This document shows, piece by piece, positions 33,996 to 42,775 of a stretch of 57,630 nucleotides of DNA. Under the pieces are notes generated by a model, which saw only the letters and a list, made by a program, of their open reading frames with translations, was not told the DNA's origin and did no database searches. The DNA comes from Flavobacteriales bacterium (GTDB taxonomy: Bacteria > Bacteroidota > Bacteroidia > Flavobacteriales_D > Crocinitomicaceae): the NCBI GenBank assembly GCA_947454525.1, contig CANGJM010000019.1, forward strand, positions 1-57,630. Direction: 5' to 3'. Each line of letters opens with the position of its first letter. The first letter of the stretch is position 1. The translations under genes were made by a program, and so were the position numbers.

Positions 33996-36140
33996 ATGAA
34001 TACACGTTTAAAAAGTACTTTTTTAGCCATCGCTTTGTTCGTTGGCTTTTTCGTTCGTGCGGACGAAGGAATGTGGTTTTTGATGTTCATTGAACGTCTG
34101 AATCACAGAGATATGGAGAAGTTGGGATTGCAGTTGACGACGGAAGAGATCTACAGCATCAACCATTCTTCAATTAAAGATGCTGTTGTTCAATTCAACG
34201 GTGGATGTACCGCTGAAATCATTTCCAAAGATGGATTGATTTTAACAAATCACCACTGTGGATTCGATGCAATCGCAGAATTGTCAACACCGGAGAAAGA
34301 TTATTTGACCAATGGATTCTGGGCAGCAAATCGCCAAGAGGAGTTAAAACCGAAGTCTTTGTACGTGCGCTTTTTCGTACGTATGGACGATGTCAGCAAA
34401 CGCATTTTGGGCAAAGTAACCGATCAAATGACGGAAACTGAGCGTGAGAAAGTAATCAAAGACGAAATCGCGTTGATCGAAAAAGAAAACAGCGAAGGTG
34501 GTAAATACACTGTTAGTGTTCGTTCGTTCTTCCAAGGAAATGAATTCTACTACTTCGTTTACCAAGATTTTAAAGATGTTCGTTTGGTAGGAACGCCTCC
34601 AAATAGCATTGGAAAATTCGGTGGGGACACAGACAACTGGGAATGGCCACGTCATACAGGTGACTTCTCGATGTTCCGCGTTTACGCTGACGCTAGCGGG
34701 AATCCAGCTGACTATTCTACAGCAAACGTTCCATTGCATCCAAAACACCACTTACCGGTAAACATCAAAGGAATTCAAGACGGTGATTTCGCGATGATTT
34801 TAGGTTACCCAGGAAGAACCAACCGTTGGTTGCCTGCAGGTGGAATTGACCAAAACGTGAAATTCGCTTATCCTGCTTGGGTAGAAGCTTCTAAATCAAG
34901 CATGGACGCTATGAAAAAATACATGGACAAAGACGACAATGTTCGTTTGAACTATGCTTCTAAATATGCACGCATCGCGAATTACTGGAAAAACCGTCAA
35001 GGGATGATTGATGCCTTAACTGAATTCCAAACAGCTGCAGCAAAAGCGAAAAACGAAGCGAAATTCAATGCTTGGGCGAACAAGCCAGCGAACAAAGCGA
35101 AATACGGAACAGTTGTGGAAACAATCAACAAGTTCTACGCTGCAACAAACGAAAAATCTCGTCATGACAATTACTTACAAATCGTTTTCCGTTTTTCTGA
35201 TTACGCAGGAATTAGTCGTTCATTAGGTGGACAACTTCAAGCATACGCGAAAGCAGATGCAGCTAAACGCGCAGAGATGAAAGCTGGATTAACAGCTGCC
35301 ATCAATGAATTCTTCGAATTGACGTACGTTCCAGCTGAAATCGATATTTTAATCGACGGATTAAACTTGTACGCTCAAAAAGCAGGATACAAATTGGTTC
35401 CTTCTGTTGAGGACATGTACAAGGACGGAAACGTATCCAACGAAATCAAAGCAGCATTCGCGATGTCGATTCTTTCATCCAAAGAGCGCATGTTGGCATT
35501 CTTGGAATTACCAAGTGAAGCAGCAATGACAAACGATCCATTGATGAAATTGTCAGCAGACATTACTTCTCACTTGATGTTCCGTTCAGAGGAATTAATC
35601 AAAATGACGGATGACTATTCGAAATCATACCGTTTATTGGTAGCAGGATTACGTGAGTCAGGAATGAGTACTATTCAGTATCCAGATGCAAACAGTACCT
35701 TACGTTTGACTTACGGTAATGTAAGTGCATTGCCTGCGGACAAACGCAACGATGCGAAATACAACTACTACACAACACTTCAAGGGGCAATCAACAAATA
35801 CAAACCAAATGACGAAGAGTTTGACCTACCAAAACGTTTGATGGAATTGAACGACAAGAAAGATTTTGGCGAATACGCAGACAAAGCGGGATACATGCCC
35901 GTTTGTTTCTTGACAGACAATGACATCACTGGTGGAAACTCTGGTTCTCCAGTATTAAATGGAAAAGGTGAATTGATCGGTTTGGCATTCGACGGAAACA
36001 TCGAAGCGATGGCTGGAGATGTGATCTTTGACACGAAATTGCAAAAAACAATCAATGTGGATATCCGTTACGTATTGTTCATCATCGACAAATACGCAGG
36101 AGCGAAACACATCGTGGAAGAAATGACGATTATTCGTTAA
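33996..36140 (+). CDS. S46 family dipeptidyl-peptidase, DPP7-like
   Basis: A signal peptide (about 1-22, ending FFVRA|DEGMW) leads to a 714-residue S46 serine peptidase. The histidine block LTNHHCG is at 83-89 and the serine is S649 in TGGNSGSP. Residue 667, 18 after the serine, is glycine (LAFDGN). In Porphyromonas DPP7 the equivalent is glycine and in DPP11 it is arginine, which selects acidic residues, so I infer a DPP7-type preference for hydrophobic P1 residues. The enzyme should release dipeptides in the periplasm for amino-acid nutrition. It ends at a strong bidirectional hairpin. Confidence 0.93.
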   Translation: MNTRLKSTFLAIALFVGFFVRADEGMWFLMFIERLNHRDMEKLGLQLTTEEIYSINHSSIKDAVVQFNGGCTAEIISKDGLILTNHHCGFDAIAELSTPEKDYLTNGFWAANRQEELKPKSLYVRFFVRMDDVSKRILGKVTDQMTETEREKVIKDEIALIEKENSEGGKYTVSVRSFFQGNEFYYFVYQDFKDVRLVGTPPNSIGKFGGDTDNWEWPRHTGDFSMFRVYADASGNPADYSTANVPLHPKHHLPVNIKGIQDGDFAMILGYPGRTNRWLPAGGIDQNVKFAYPAWVEASKSSMDAMKKYMDKDDNVRLNYASKYARIANYWKNRQGMIDALTEFQTAAAKAKNEAKFNAWANKPANKAKYGTVVETINKFYAATNEKSRHDNYLQIVFRFSDYAGISRSLGGQLQAYAKADAAKRAEMKAGLTAAINEFFELTYVPAEIDILIDGLNLYAQKAGYKLVPSVEDMYKDGNVSNEIKAAFAMSILSSKERMLAFLELPSEAAMTNDPLMKLSADITSHLMFRSEELIKMTDDYSKSYRLLVAGLRESGMSTIQYPDANSTLRLTYGNVSALPADKRNDAKYNYYTTLQGAINKYKPNDEEFDLPKRLMELNDKKDFGEYADKAGYMPVCFLTDNDITGGNSGSPVLNGKGELIGLAFDGNIEAMAGDVIFDTKLQKTINVDIRYVLFIIDKYAGAKHIVEEMTIIR

Positions 36141-36158
36141 TCTGAAAAAAATGAATTG

Positions 36159-36196
36159 AAAAGTCCCCTGACGATATCGTCAGGGGACTTTTTTTT
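36159..36196. terminator. Bidirectional terminator between S46 peptidase and aroB
   Basis: AAAAGTCCCCTGACGAT (36159-36175) and ATCGTCAGGGGACTTTT (36176-36192) form a perfect 34-base palindrome, followed by a T run to 36196. It serves the peptidase on the plus strand and, with a shorter T tract, aroB on the minus strand. Confidence 0.9.
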
Positions 36197-36197
36197 G

Positions 36198-37274
36198 CTA
36201 TAAATTAAAGAGCAAGGTCAAATGAAACAAGGACTCCCCTATTTCTTCTTCCTTCACTTCTTGATCGTACAGACAGGTTCCAATTCCTTCTAGAAGACAC
36301 GAACGTATTTGTCCAGCTTCGTTTTTCTTATCTTGATACATCAAAGGAATCACTTGAGAAACATCCTCCGCTTGGAGTTGAATCATCGGGAAAGAACGAA
36401 TGATCGTTGATTCAATTTCCTTGTATGCTTCTTTCGTTAGTAAGTTCCGTTTCATCGAAATATACGACTCGGCAATCATTCCCAAGGCTACGGCATGACC
36501 GTGTGAAATGGGCGTAGATTGAAAAAAGTAAGATTCAAGAGCGTGTCCGACAGTGTGTCCGAAGTTTAGCTTTTTACGCAAGCCGCCTTCCAATGGATCT
36601 TGTTCAATGATGTTCGTTTTCACCCGAATCGCTTTCACAATCACCTCTTGTTGGATGAGTTCCTCTTCCGATTGAATGTGTCGAATCTCTTCCCACAAAG
36701 CAACATCACCAATTAAGGCATGCTTCAGCATTTCTGCGTATCCGTTGAAAATCTCCTCTGCTGGCAAGGTTCCTAAAAAGCCTGAATCGATGAACACACA
36801 TGCTGGTTGCGTAATCGTTCCGAGTTGATTTTTGTAGCCGTCCAAGTCGATGCCATTTTTTCCACCGATTGACGCATCCACCATTCCCAACAACGAAGTT
36901 GGCACGTGAATAAATGTGAGTCCACGCTTATAGATGGATGCAATGAATCCACCCATGTCCGTCACGACACCACCACCAAGATTGATGACCAGGTCCTTTC
37001 GTTCTACATGATATTCCGTAAATGCTTGCCAAACTTGAAAACACACTTCCATCACTTTGTTTTCTTCACCACAAGGGAGCAGCATAATTTCCGCACGTTC
37101 CAATTCCGGAAAACTGGTAATTAAGTATTCCAAACAGTAATCGTGTGTATTTTCATCCACAAGGATAACAATCTTCTGATTTTCAAATGTTTTCAAATAC
37201 GCTTGAAATCCACCTTCTAAAATAGATCCGATTTCAAGCCGACAATAGTTCCCTTCGATTTTCATGGTTTTCAT
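36198..37274 (-). CDS. aroB: 3-dehydroquinate synthase AroB
   Basis: AroB makes 3-dehydroquinate, the second step of the shikimate pathway. The NAD site GGGVVTDMGGF begins at residue 100, followed by KRGLTFIHVPTSLLGMVDASIGGKNGID and the zinc-ligand block FNGYAEMLKHA...LNFGHTVGHALE. The length of 358 is usual. ATGs at 37274 and 37265 are both possible. It is divergent from proline dehydrogenase, with 63 bases between. Confidence 0.95.
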   Translation of the reverse strand: MKTMKIEGNYCRLEIGSILEGGFQAYLKTFENQKIVILVDENTHDYCLEYLITSFPELERAEIMLLPCGEENKVMEVCFQVWQAFTEYHVERKDLVINLGGGVVTDMGGFIASIYKRGLTFIHVPTSLLGMVDASIGGKNGIDLDGYKNQLGTITQPACVFIDSGFLGTLPAEEIFNGYAEMLKHALIGDVALWEEIRHIQSEEELIQQEVIVKAIRVKTNIIEQDPLEGGLRKKLNFGHTVGHALESYFFQSTPISHGHAVALGMIAESYISMKRNLLTKEAYKEIESTIIRSFPMIQLQAEDVSQVIPLMYQDKKNEAGQIRSCLLEGIGTCLYDQEVKEEEIGESLFHLTLLFNL

Positions 37275-37325
37275 TCGTGGGATAAAATTAAACTTTCGAG
37301 ATGACTTCTATTCTAAAAAACGATG

Positions 37326-37333
37326 TAAATTTG
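37326..37333 (+). promoter_or_regulatory. -7 promoter box of proline dehydrogenase gene
   Basis: TAAATTTG is a perfect TAnnTTTG match and ends four bases before the ATG, the same spacing as at pabB and the DHH gene. The -33 element is not obvious. Confidence 0.5.
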
Positions 37334-37337
37334 GAAT

Positions 37338-38507
37338 ATGATATCATTCGACAACACCGAAGTTGCGTTCTCAAGCAAATCTAACCGTGACTTAAAAAGA
37401 GCTTATTGGCTATTTCGCATCATCGCTTCACCTTCCATCGTGAAATTTGGAAAAAAAGCAACGAATTTGGCCTTGAATTTACGTCTTCCTATTTCGGCGC
37501 CGATTAAAGCAACTATTTTTCGTCAATTTTGTGGCGGAGAGACCATTGCGGAATGCGACCGCACCATTGCTGACTTAGGGAAATTCGGAATTGGAACCAT
37601 CCTCGATTATTCTGTGGAAGGAAAAACGAGCGACGAAGACTTCGATCAAACGGTGGATATCATCATTCAAACCATCCATCGCGCTGCAAACGATCCGCAC
37701 ATTCCATTTGCGGTCTTCAAAGTAACCGGAATTGGTCGACACGATTTAATCGAGAAGGCTTCTACTGCTGGATACACACCAACATCCGAGGAAAAAGCCG
37801 AAATTGACGTGATCGTTTCCCGTATTGATCTCATTTGTAAAGCGGCATTCGAAGCAGGAACATCCGTATTTATCGACGCCGAGGAATCATGGATTCAAGA
37901 CGCGATTGACCAATGGACTTTCGACATGATGTTGAAATACAACAAAGAAAAATGCATCGTTTTCAATACCTTGCAGATGTACCGTCACGACCGCTTGGCA
38001 TTCTTAACGGACTGTTTGGCAATGGCGAAGGAACATAACGTAAAATACGGAATCAAGTTAGTCCGTGGCGCCTATATGGAAAAAGAACGTGCCCGTGCGA
38101 TTGAGAAAGGATATCCTTCACCGATTCAAGCAACAAAAGCCGATACGGATAAAGACTACAATACCGCGTTAAAAGTGATCGTAGAACATCGTTCGGTTTT
38201 CTCACTTTGCGCAGGAACGCACAACGAAGACAGTTCTGAGCTATTAATGAACTTCATGCAAGAGGCACAAATTGATCCTCAAAGCGAGCAATTTTACTTT
38301 GCGCAATTATTGGGAATGAGTGATCACATTTCGTACAACGTAGCACATGCAAACTACCATGTTGCGAAGTATGTTCCATTTGGTCCTGTAAAAGAAGTGT
38401 TGCCGTATTTATTGCGTCGTGCAGATGAAAATACTTCTGTCGCTGGTCAAACCGGACGCGAACTATCGCTCATCATGAAAGAATTGGATCGCCGCGCTAA
38501 AAAATAA
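37338..38507 (+). CDS. Proline dehydrogenase
   Basis: A mono-functional FAD-dependent proline dehydrogenase of 389 residues that oxidises proline to pyrroline-5-carboxylate. Barrel motifs include TILDYSVEGKTSDEDFD, FAVFKVTGIGRHDLIEKAS, VFIDAEESWIQDAID, VKYGIKLVRGAYMEKERARA, AGTHNEDS and the C-terminal substrate-binding YLLRRADENTSVAGQTGRE. The aldehyde dehydrogenase half of PutA is absent, so the second step is encoded elsewhere. The gene ends three bases from the convergent T9SS-cargo gene, with no terminator between. Confidence 0.93.
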   Translation: MISFDNTEVAFSSKSNRDLKRAYWLFRIIASPSIVKFGKKATNLALNLRLPISAPIKATIFRQFCGGETIAECDRTIADLGKFGIGTILDYSVEGKTSDEDFDQTVDIIIQTIHRAANDPHIPFAVFKVTGIGRHDLIEKASTAGYTPTSEEKAEIDVIVSRIDLICKAAFEAGTSVFIDAEESWIQDAIDQWTFDMMLKYNKEKCIVFNTLQMYRHDRLAFLTDCLAMAKEHNVKYGIKLVRGAYMEKERARAIEKGYPSPIQATKADTDKDYNTALKVIVEHRSVFSLCAGTHNEDSSELLMNFMQEAQIDPQSEQFYFAQLLGMSDHISYNVAHANYHVAKYVPFGPVKEVLPYLLRRADENTSVAGQTGRELSLIMKELDRRAKK

Positions 38508-38509
38508 GC

Positions 38510-39994
38510 TTATTGCTTGATGAACTTGAAGGAATGCTGTCCGATGTTCAGGAAATAAATCCCTTGATTCCAAGCAGCTGTTTCAATCGTGAAATTTGAT
38601 TCGAGCTGACCTATCAAAAGGCGTTTACCCATTAAATCGCTTACAAAGTAATCACCATTTACTTGTTCACTCAAACTGACGTGTAGTTCATTCGACGTTG
38701 GATTGGGATACATGGTCAATTCGACGAAGGATTGATTCAATTCGATTGTTTCCACCAATTGATTAAAGGTAAACACGGTGTCCGTAAGTAAAGGCTGAAC
38801 ATGACTTGGATGGTATTTGAATACATAAATATTTGAACCACCGTTTAACGCATTCTGGCCATCCGATACTTGTGAATTAAATCCGACAGAAATATATCCC
38901 CCATCATGCGTAGCGGTCATTTCATTACATTGATCTTCGCCTTGATTAATGATGTTCGTCCACGGAATACCCATCCAATAGGCATTATCAATATCATAAA
39001 ATCCATTTCCTAAATCGTAGGAAAAAAGACTATTGGATAAATTGCGGTTTTTAAAACAGATGGAAAGTAAAAAACTAGGACTAGCCATGTATACAGCTTG
39101 TTCAAATTGAGAGTCTGTAATGGTCGTAGGCGAACTATCCGTTTCGGTATATTCACTAAATAAGGTCCCATCCGCATTTGTTACACGGGCGTAGTTATCG
39201 TGATTTTGCTCATTTACGGTGCGATTACCAACAATAAAGAATTTATTTGGTCCAACTTCAATATCCGACAAGTGATAAGGGCCAGATTTTGGACCAATCA
39301 TTTCCTGATAAAGAATCGTTCCTTGGTCATTCATTTTTAGGATGAAACCTTTCACCGAATTGGAATCTGGAACGTACATGTCTCCAACCACTAAATACAA
39401 AGAATCTTGAAATCGTGTCACTGCTGTTGCTTGATCATCCCCTGTTGATCCAATGGTTTTTGTCCATAAGGTATCGCCATCTTTGTTTAAACGCATGAGC
39501 AGGATATCCGAATTCACTCCCAGTAAAGCTTGACGATAGCCGACCATCATAATTCCGGTGTCCTTTGTCATCACTGCAGCATTTATGCGATCCCACGCTG
39601 GATTCGCGTAGGTTTTCATCCACTCTTGATTTCCGTTTTGATCCGTTTTGATCAACATTGCATCGAAGTTTCCTTGACTCATGGAATTCGACATTCCAGC
39701 GACATAAAATCCACTTCCTGGACGTTCCATCACTGTGACGGCCTCTTCGGATTCTTCTCCACCATACGCTTGACTCCACACATAATTTCCAAGGGAGTCA
39801 ATTTTCATCAAAAATGCTTGCGAGTTTCCACCCCAACTTCCAGAACTTCCCGTAACGATGTAGGAAGAATCTACCGTTTCAATAATATCCTCTCCTTTAT
39901 CAAAGCTATTTCCTGAATACAACTTATAGAAATACTGTTGTGACCAAGAAGTGGACACAAACAAAAAACTGAAAACCGTGATTAAAATGCGCAT
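38510..39994 (-). CDS. Secreted T9SS type A cargo protein
   Basis: A signal peptide (FLFVSTSWSQ) is followed by a repeated propeller-like region in which units of the form GG..(D/E)..(A/V)..(R/D)..GFYV(A/V)G..... and DG(N/D)..W.K.(Y/I)G recur from about residue 45 to 390, the pattern of secreted proteins with DUF-type kelch/WD-like blades. The last 75 residues (MYPNPTSNELHVSLSEQ...GIYFLNIGQHSFKFIKQ) are a type A T9SS sorting domain, so the protein should be carried across the outer membrane and anchored or released. It overlaps the DUF5723 gene by 13 bases. Confidence 0.88.
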   Translation of the reverse strand: MRILITVFSFLFVSTSWSQQYFYKLYSGNSFDKGEDIIETVDSSYIVTGSSGSWGGNSQAFLMKIDSLGNYVWSQAYGGEESEEAVTVMERPGSGFYVAGMSNSMSQGNFDAMLIKTDQNGNQEWMKTYANPAWDRINAAVMTKDTGIMMVGYRQALLGVNSDILLMRLNKDGDTLWTKTIGSTGDDQATAVTRFQDSLYLVVGDMYVPDSNSVKGFILKMNDQGTILYQEMIGPKSGPYHLSDIEVGPNKFFIVGNRTVNEQNHDNYARVTNADGTLFSEYTETDSSPTTITDSQFEQAVYMASPSFLLSICFKNRNLSNSLFSYDLGNGFYDIDNAYWMGIPWTNIINQGEDQCNEMTATHDGGYISVGFNSQVSDGQNALNGGSNIYVFKYHPSHVQPLLTDTVFTFNQLVETIELNQSFVELTMYPNPTSNELHVSLSEQVNGDYFVSDLMGKRLLIGQLESNFTIETAAWNQGIYFLNIGQHSFKFIKQ

Positions 39995-41196
39995 TTTACT
40001 TGAAGAATTATAGATTCACCTGTTTTACTGAATAAATTCTCGCTTGCCACACCGATGTTCCAACGTGAGAGCTGAAAGCTTGAATACATCCCCCATTTCA
40101 ATTGAGAGAAGCCTCCGAAGGAAGCACTAAGTCCGGTTGACCAACTTTTTGTCACACGTGCATGCATTCCAGCGAAGAAATAAGGAATGTAGTTTTGCGA
40201 AAGGAACATGCGCGCACCGTAAAAACTTTGAATGCGTTGAGTCGCTTGCATGTCCACTAATTTGGAAAACTGAATGAATCCAGGCAATAACAAGGTTCTT
40301 TTCTCGGATCCTTTTTCAATCCCAAGTGTATCCGCAAGACTCATCGTACTCAAGAGATTTTGTTGTACTAGTTGATTCAAGTTAAATCCAGTATACTGAA
40401 ACGAAGAATCAGCAGCATAACGCGTCATTTGTGTTGGTAGAATAAATCCAATGTTTTTTGCTAATAACTGAAAGGTCATCGCATGGTCATTTTCGTTGGT
40501 TTGAATGCGGTAATCGACATCGAACGAAATCCCAAATCCTTTCGAAAATCCTCCATTCTTTGCAAAGGAAAATCCACCCGAGTAATCCAATTGAATCGTG
40601 TCATTTTGACTATCCTGAATAATACTTGCAGTCTCCATGTTTCCTGATGCGAACTGATTCAAGGAAATTACGTTAAGCGTCAATGCATTATTGTTGGAAC
40701 GATTAAAAATCCCGAAGCCAATTTTCGAATAGCCCATGGAATTAAATCGCGTTCCGGAGAAGTCGGCGGTGTCTCCTAAAAACAAACTATTTCCTTCAAA
40801 CGCATAGCGAAAAGCATCTCTGGAAAAAACGAGCGATGAAAATTGATGGTATCCAGCCTGAACAATGTAACCGTGGTTGTAAAATGGACTACTTTCTTTT
40901 TTGCTTAAGTCCCCTTTGGAACGAAAGGACAATTCCGCGTTCATATCCAAACCAAATTGATTGATGTTTTGTAAACGCTCAATGCTACTGTTTTTCATGT
41001 TTTGGTCGATGAATCCACCGTAGAAAAAAGATTGAACGATGTTCTTACCAATAGCGTTGGAGGCGTAATCACCGTTCGATGTGAGGGTAATCGATCCTTT
41101 GTACTTACCGGTCGTATCTTGAACAAGCGGAAGCATGTGCTGTCCAAAAACGGTCAATCCACAGAATGAAAAGACTAAACTGAATACATTTCTCAT
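39982..41196 (-). CDS. DUF5723 outer membrane barrel protein
   Basis: A signal peptide (CGLTVFGQ) precedes a protein made of amphipathic strands with the DUF5723 pattern: SFFYGGFIDQNMKNSSIERLQNINQFGLDMNAELSFRSKG, SGTRFNSMGYSKIGFGIFNRSNNNALTLNVISLNQ, GFGISFDVDYRIQ, and a C-terminal SRWNIGVASENLFSKTGESIILQVKCAF. DUF5723 proteins are predicted outer-membrane barrels of unknown role, often beside T9SS cargo. The gene overlaps both neighbours (4 and 13 bases), so lipoprotein, barrel and cargo are one operon. Confidence 0.82.
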   Translation of the reverse strand: MRNVFSLVFSFCGLTVFGQHMLPLVQDTTGKYKGSITLTSNGDYASNAIGKNIVQSFFYGGFIDQNMKNSSIERLQNINQFGLDMNAELSFRSKGDLSKKESSPFYNHGYIVQAGYHQFSSLVFSRDAFRYAFEGNSLFLGDTADFSGTRFNSMGYSKIGFGIFNRSNNNALTLNVISLNQFASGNMETASIIQDSQNDTIQLDYSGGFSFAKNGGFSKGFGISFDVDYRIQTNENDHAMTFQLLAKNIGFILPTQMTRYAADSSFQYTGFNLNQLVQQNLLSTMSLADTLGIEKGSEKRTLLLPGFIQFSKLVDMQATQRIQSFYGARMFLSQNYIPYFFAGMHARVTKSWSTGLSASFGGFSQLKWGMYSSFQLSRWNIGVASENLFSKTGESIILQVKCAF

Positions 41197-42773
41197 AGAA
41201 TTACTTTGGTGTTCAATTTCATTCGAAGTTTGAAGGACAAGAAAGCTTTCGCTTTTACTTGTTTTGGCTCACTGATTCCTGTGGAGGCATTCGGTGAATC
41301 AAATCGTGCCTCTACAATGATTTTCTTGAGTACTGCTAAATCCGCAAGTTGCTCTTTCTCCAAAATAAACTCGATGTGTGAAGGTTGTTTCTTTAATCCA
41401 TCGATGGGATCGATTGCCGCCATCTCGCAGGATGAAATCTGACTACTTCCAATCAGGGTATGTAAAATTTGACCATCCTCTGTCATTAAATACAACACCG
41501 GATCACAACTAAATGGAAAAGCATTGGTCACGTCGATGTAGATCAATCCAGATTCGACATGTGTCTGCGCTTCATTTTGTTTGAAGTTAATATTGAAGGT
41601 ATCGCGCAAGGTCAGTCCGTCTAAACCAAGTTTTAACGGTAGTTGCGCGCTTGCTTTCACTTTGATTCGACTATTTGGAAAAGCTTCATCGTTTCCTGCG
41701 GAAGTATTTCCCCATGGATTCAGTTGCACTTCGTAGGACGCTTCATTCGTCGCGCCTAGGTTCTCCAAAAAAGCTTCCAAGTTCGAATTCGTTGGATCAA
41801 AGGATAGCTCCTGTGAATTGGATTGAAGTGTATTCCATGCTCCAACAGCCGGTGAAATGTAAAAATTTGGACCGATTTCCGGTGAAGTCAGTGATATGGT
41901 ATTTCCTAGTTGATTGGTGTTTTTCAAGTAATGCAATTGTCCACGCACTGGAACTTTGATTCCATTTTCAACAGAGATTTGAAGAGCAGTTCCCGGTAAA
42001 TCTAAGGTTCCTTCTGTCATCTTATTTAGGAAATCAATGTTGAAATTGGCGTTATCTGAAAATACCTTCGAACCGAAATATCCTTTCGCGTAATCCACTT
42101 TGATATCGGATAAACTTGCTTCAAATTTAAAATCATAGGCCGAACTGATGGAAACCGGAACACCATTTGGATCGGTAGTTAATGTCAATTTGGTTTGTAG
42201 AATATTGTATTCTAATCCACTGACTCCGCGTAAGTCGATTTGATAGTTGCTTAATTCCAGCCATTCTTCTTGTACTGTTGGATTCGCAACCGAACCGGCA
42301 TCCACGCTGTAGTTTTGTTCGAACATCACTCCGTTTTGCGTGACTCCCGGCATTTGAACTTTAAATAAAACTTTGGTTCCAAGCGGATTATACACCTTTA
42401 CTTTAACTCTTCCGTCAAACACACGAATGGACTTCAATTGAACATCGTCTAAATCGACAGCGTGTTCTTCAATCGCATTTACAAATGTCGTTCCTGGAGG
42501 AATATTACTCAAGGTCAGAATTGGTGAGAATAACTGTGTAACAGAAGTATCCGGAATTTTAATCAGTTCAGAAAGTCCGATATCCAACAAGGTACGTGTT
42601 AAGTCCACCTCTATTTCCCCATTCGTTTCCGTCAGCGTGGAATCATTCACCCAATTTTTCAGGGATAAGGTATCGTGAAGCAAAGGCGCTTCCAAATCGA
42701 CATTCCAGGATGTTTCTTCTTTCTTACAGGAAACGAGTCCAATCAGGAAACAAAGGAAAAGTATTTTTTTCAT
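41193..42773 (-). CDS. Hypothetical lipoprotein, beta-rich
   Basis: The lipobox LVSC puts the anchor at cysteine 16 (CKKEETSWNVDLEAPLLHDTLSLKNWV). The 510-residue mature protein is beta-rich throughout, with repeated sandwich-like strands and no catalytic motif; the opening matches a Bacteroidota group of large surface lipoproteins of unknown role encoded with outer-membrane barrels. It is the first gene of the three-gene unit with DUF5723 and the T9SS cargo. It starts three bases after the thiolase stop, so it may also be read from the thiolase promoter. Confidence 0.72.
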   Translation of the reverse strand: MKKILFLCFLIGLVSCKKEETSWNVDLEAPLLHDTLSLKNWVNDSTLTETNGEIEVDLTRTLLDIGLSELIKIPDTSVTQLFSPILTLSNIPPGTTFVNAIEEHAVDLDDVQLKSIRVFDGRVKVKVYNPLGTKVLFKVQMPGVTQNGVMFEQNYSVDAGSVANPTVQEEWLELSNYQIDLRGVSGLEYNILQTKLTLTTDPNGVPVSISSAYDFKFEASLSDIKVDYAKGYFGSKVFSDNANFNIDFLNKMTEGTLDLPGTALQISVENGIKVPVRGQLHYLKNTNQLGNTISLTSPEIGPNFYISPAVGAWNTLQSNSQELSFDPTNSNLEAFLENLGATNEASYEVQLNPWGNTSAGNDEAFPNSRIKVKASAQLPLKLGLDGLTLRDTFNINFKQNEAQTHVESGLIYIDVTNAFPFSCDPVLYLMTEDGQILHTLIGSSQISSCEMAAIDPIDGLKKQPSHIEFILEKEQLADLAVLKKIIVEARFDSPNASTGISEPKQVKAKAFLSFKLRMKLNTKVIL

Positions 42774-42775
42774 CG

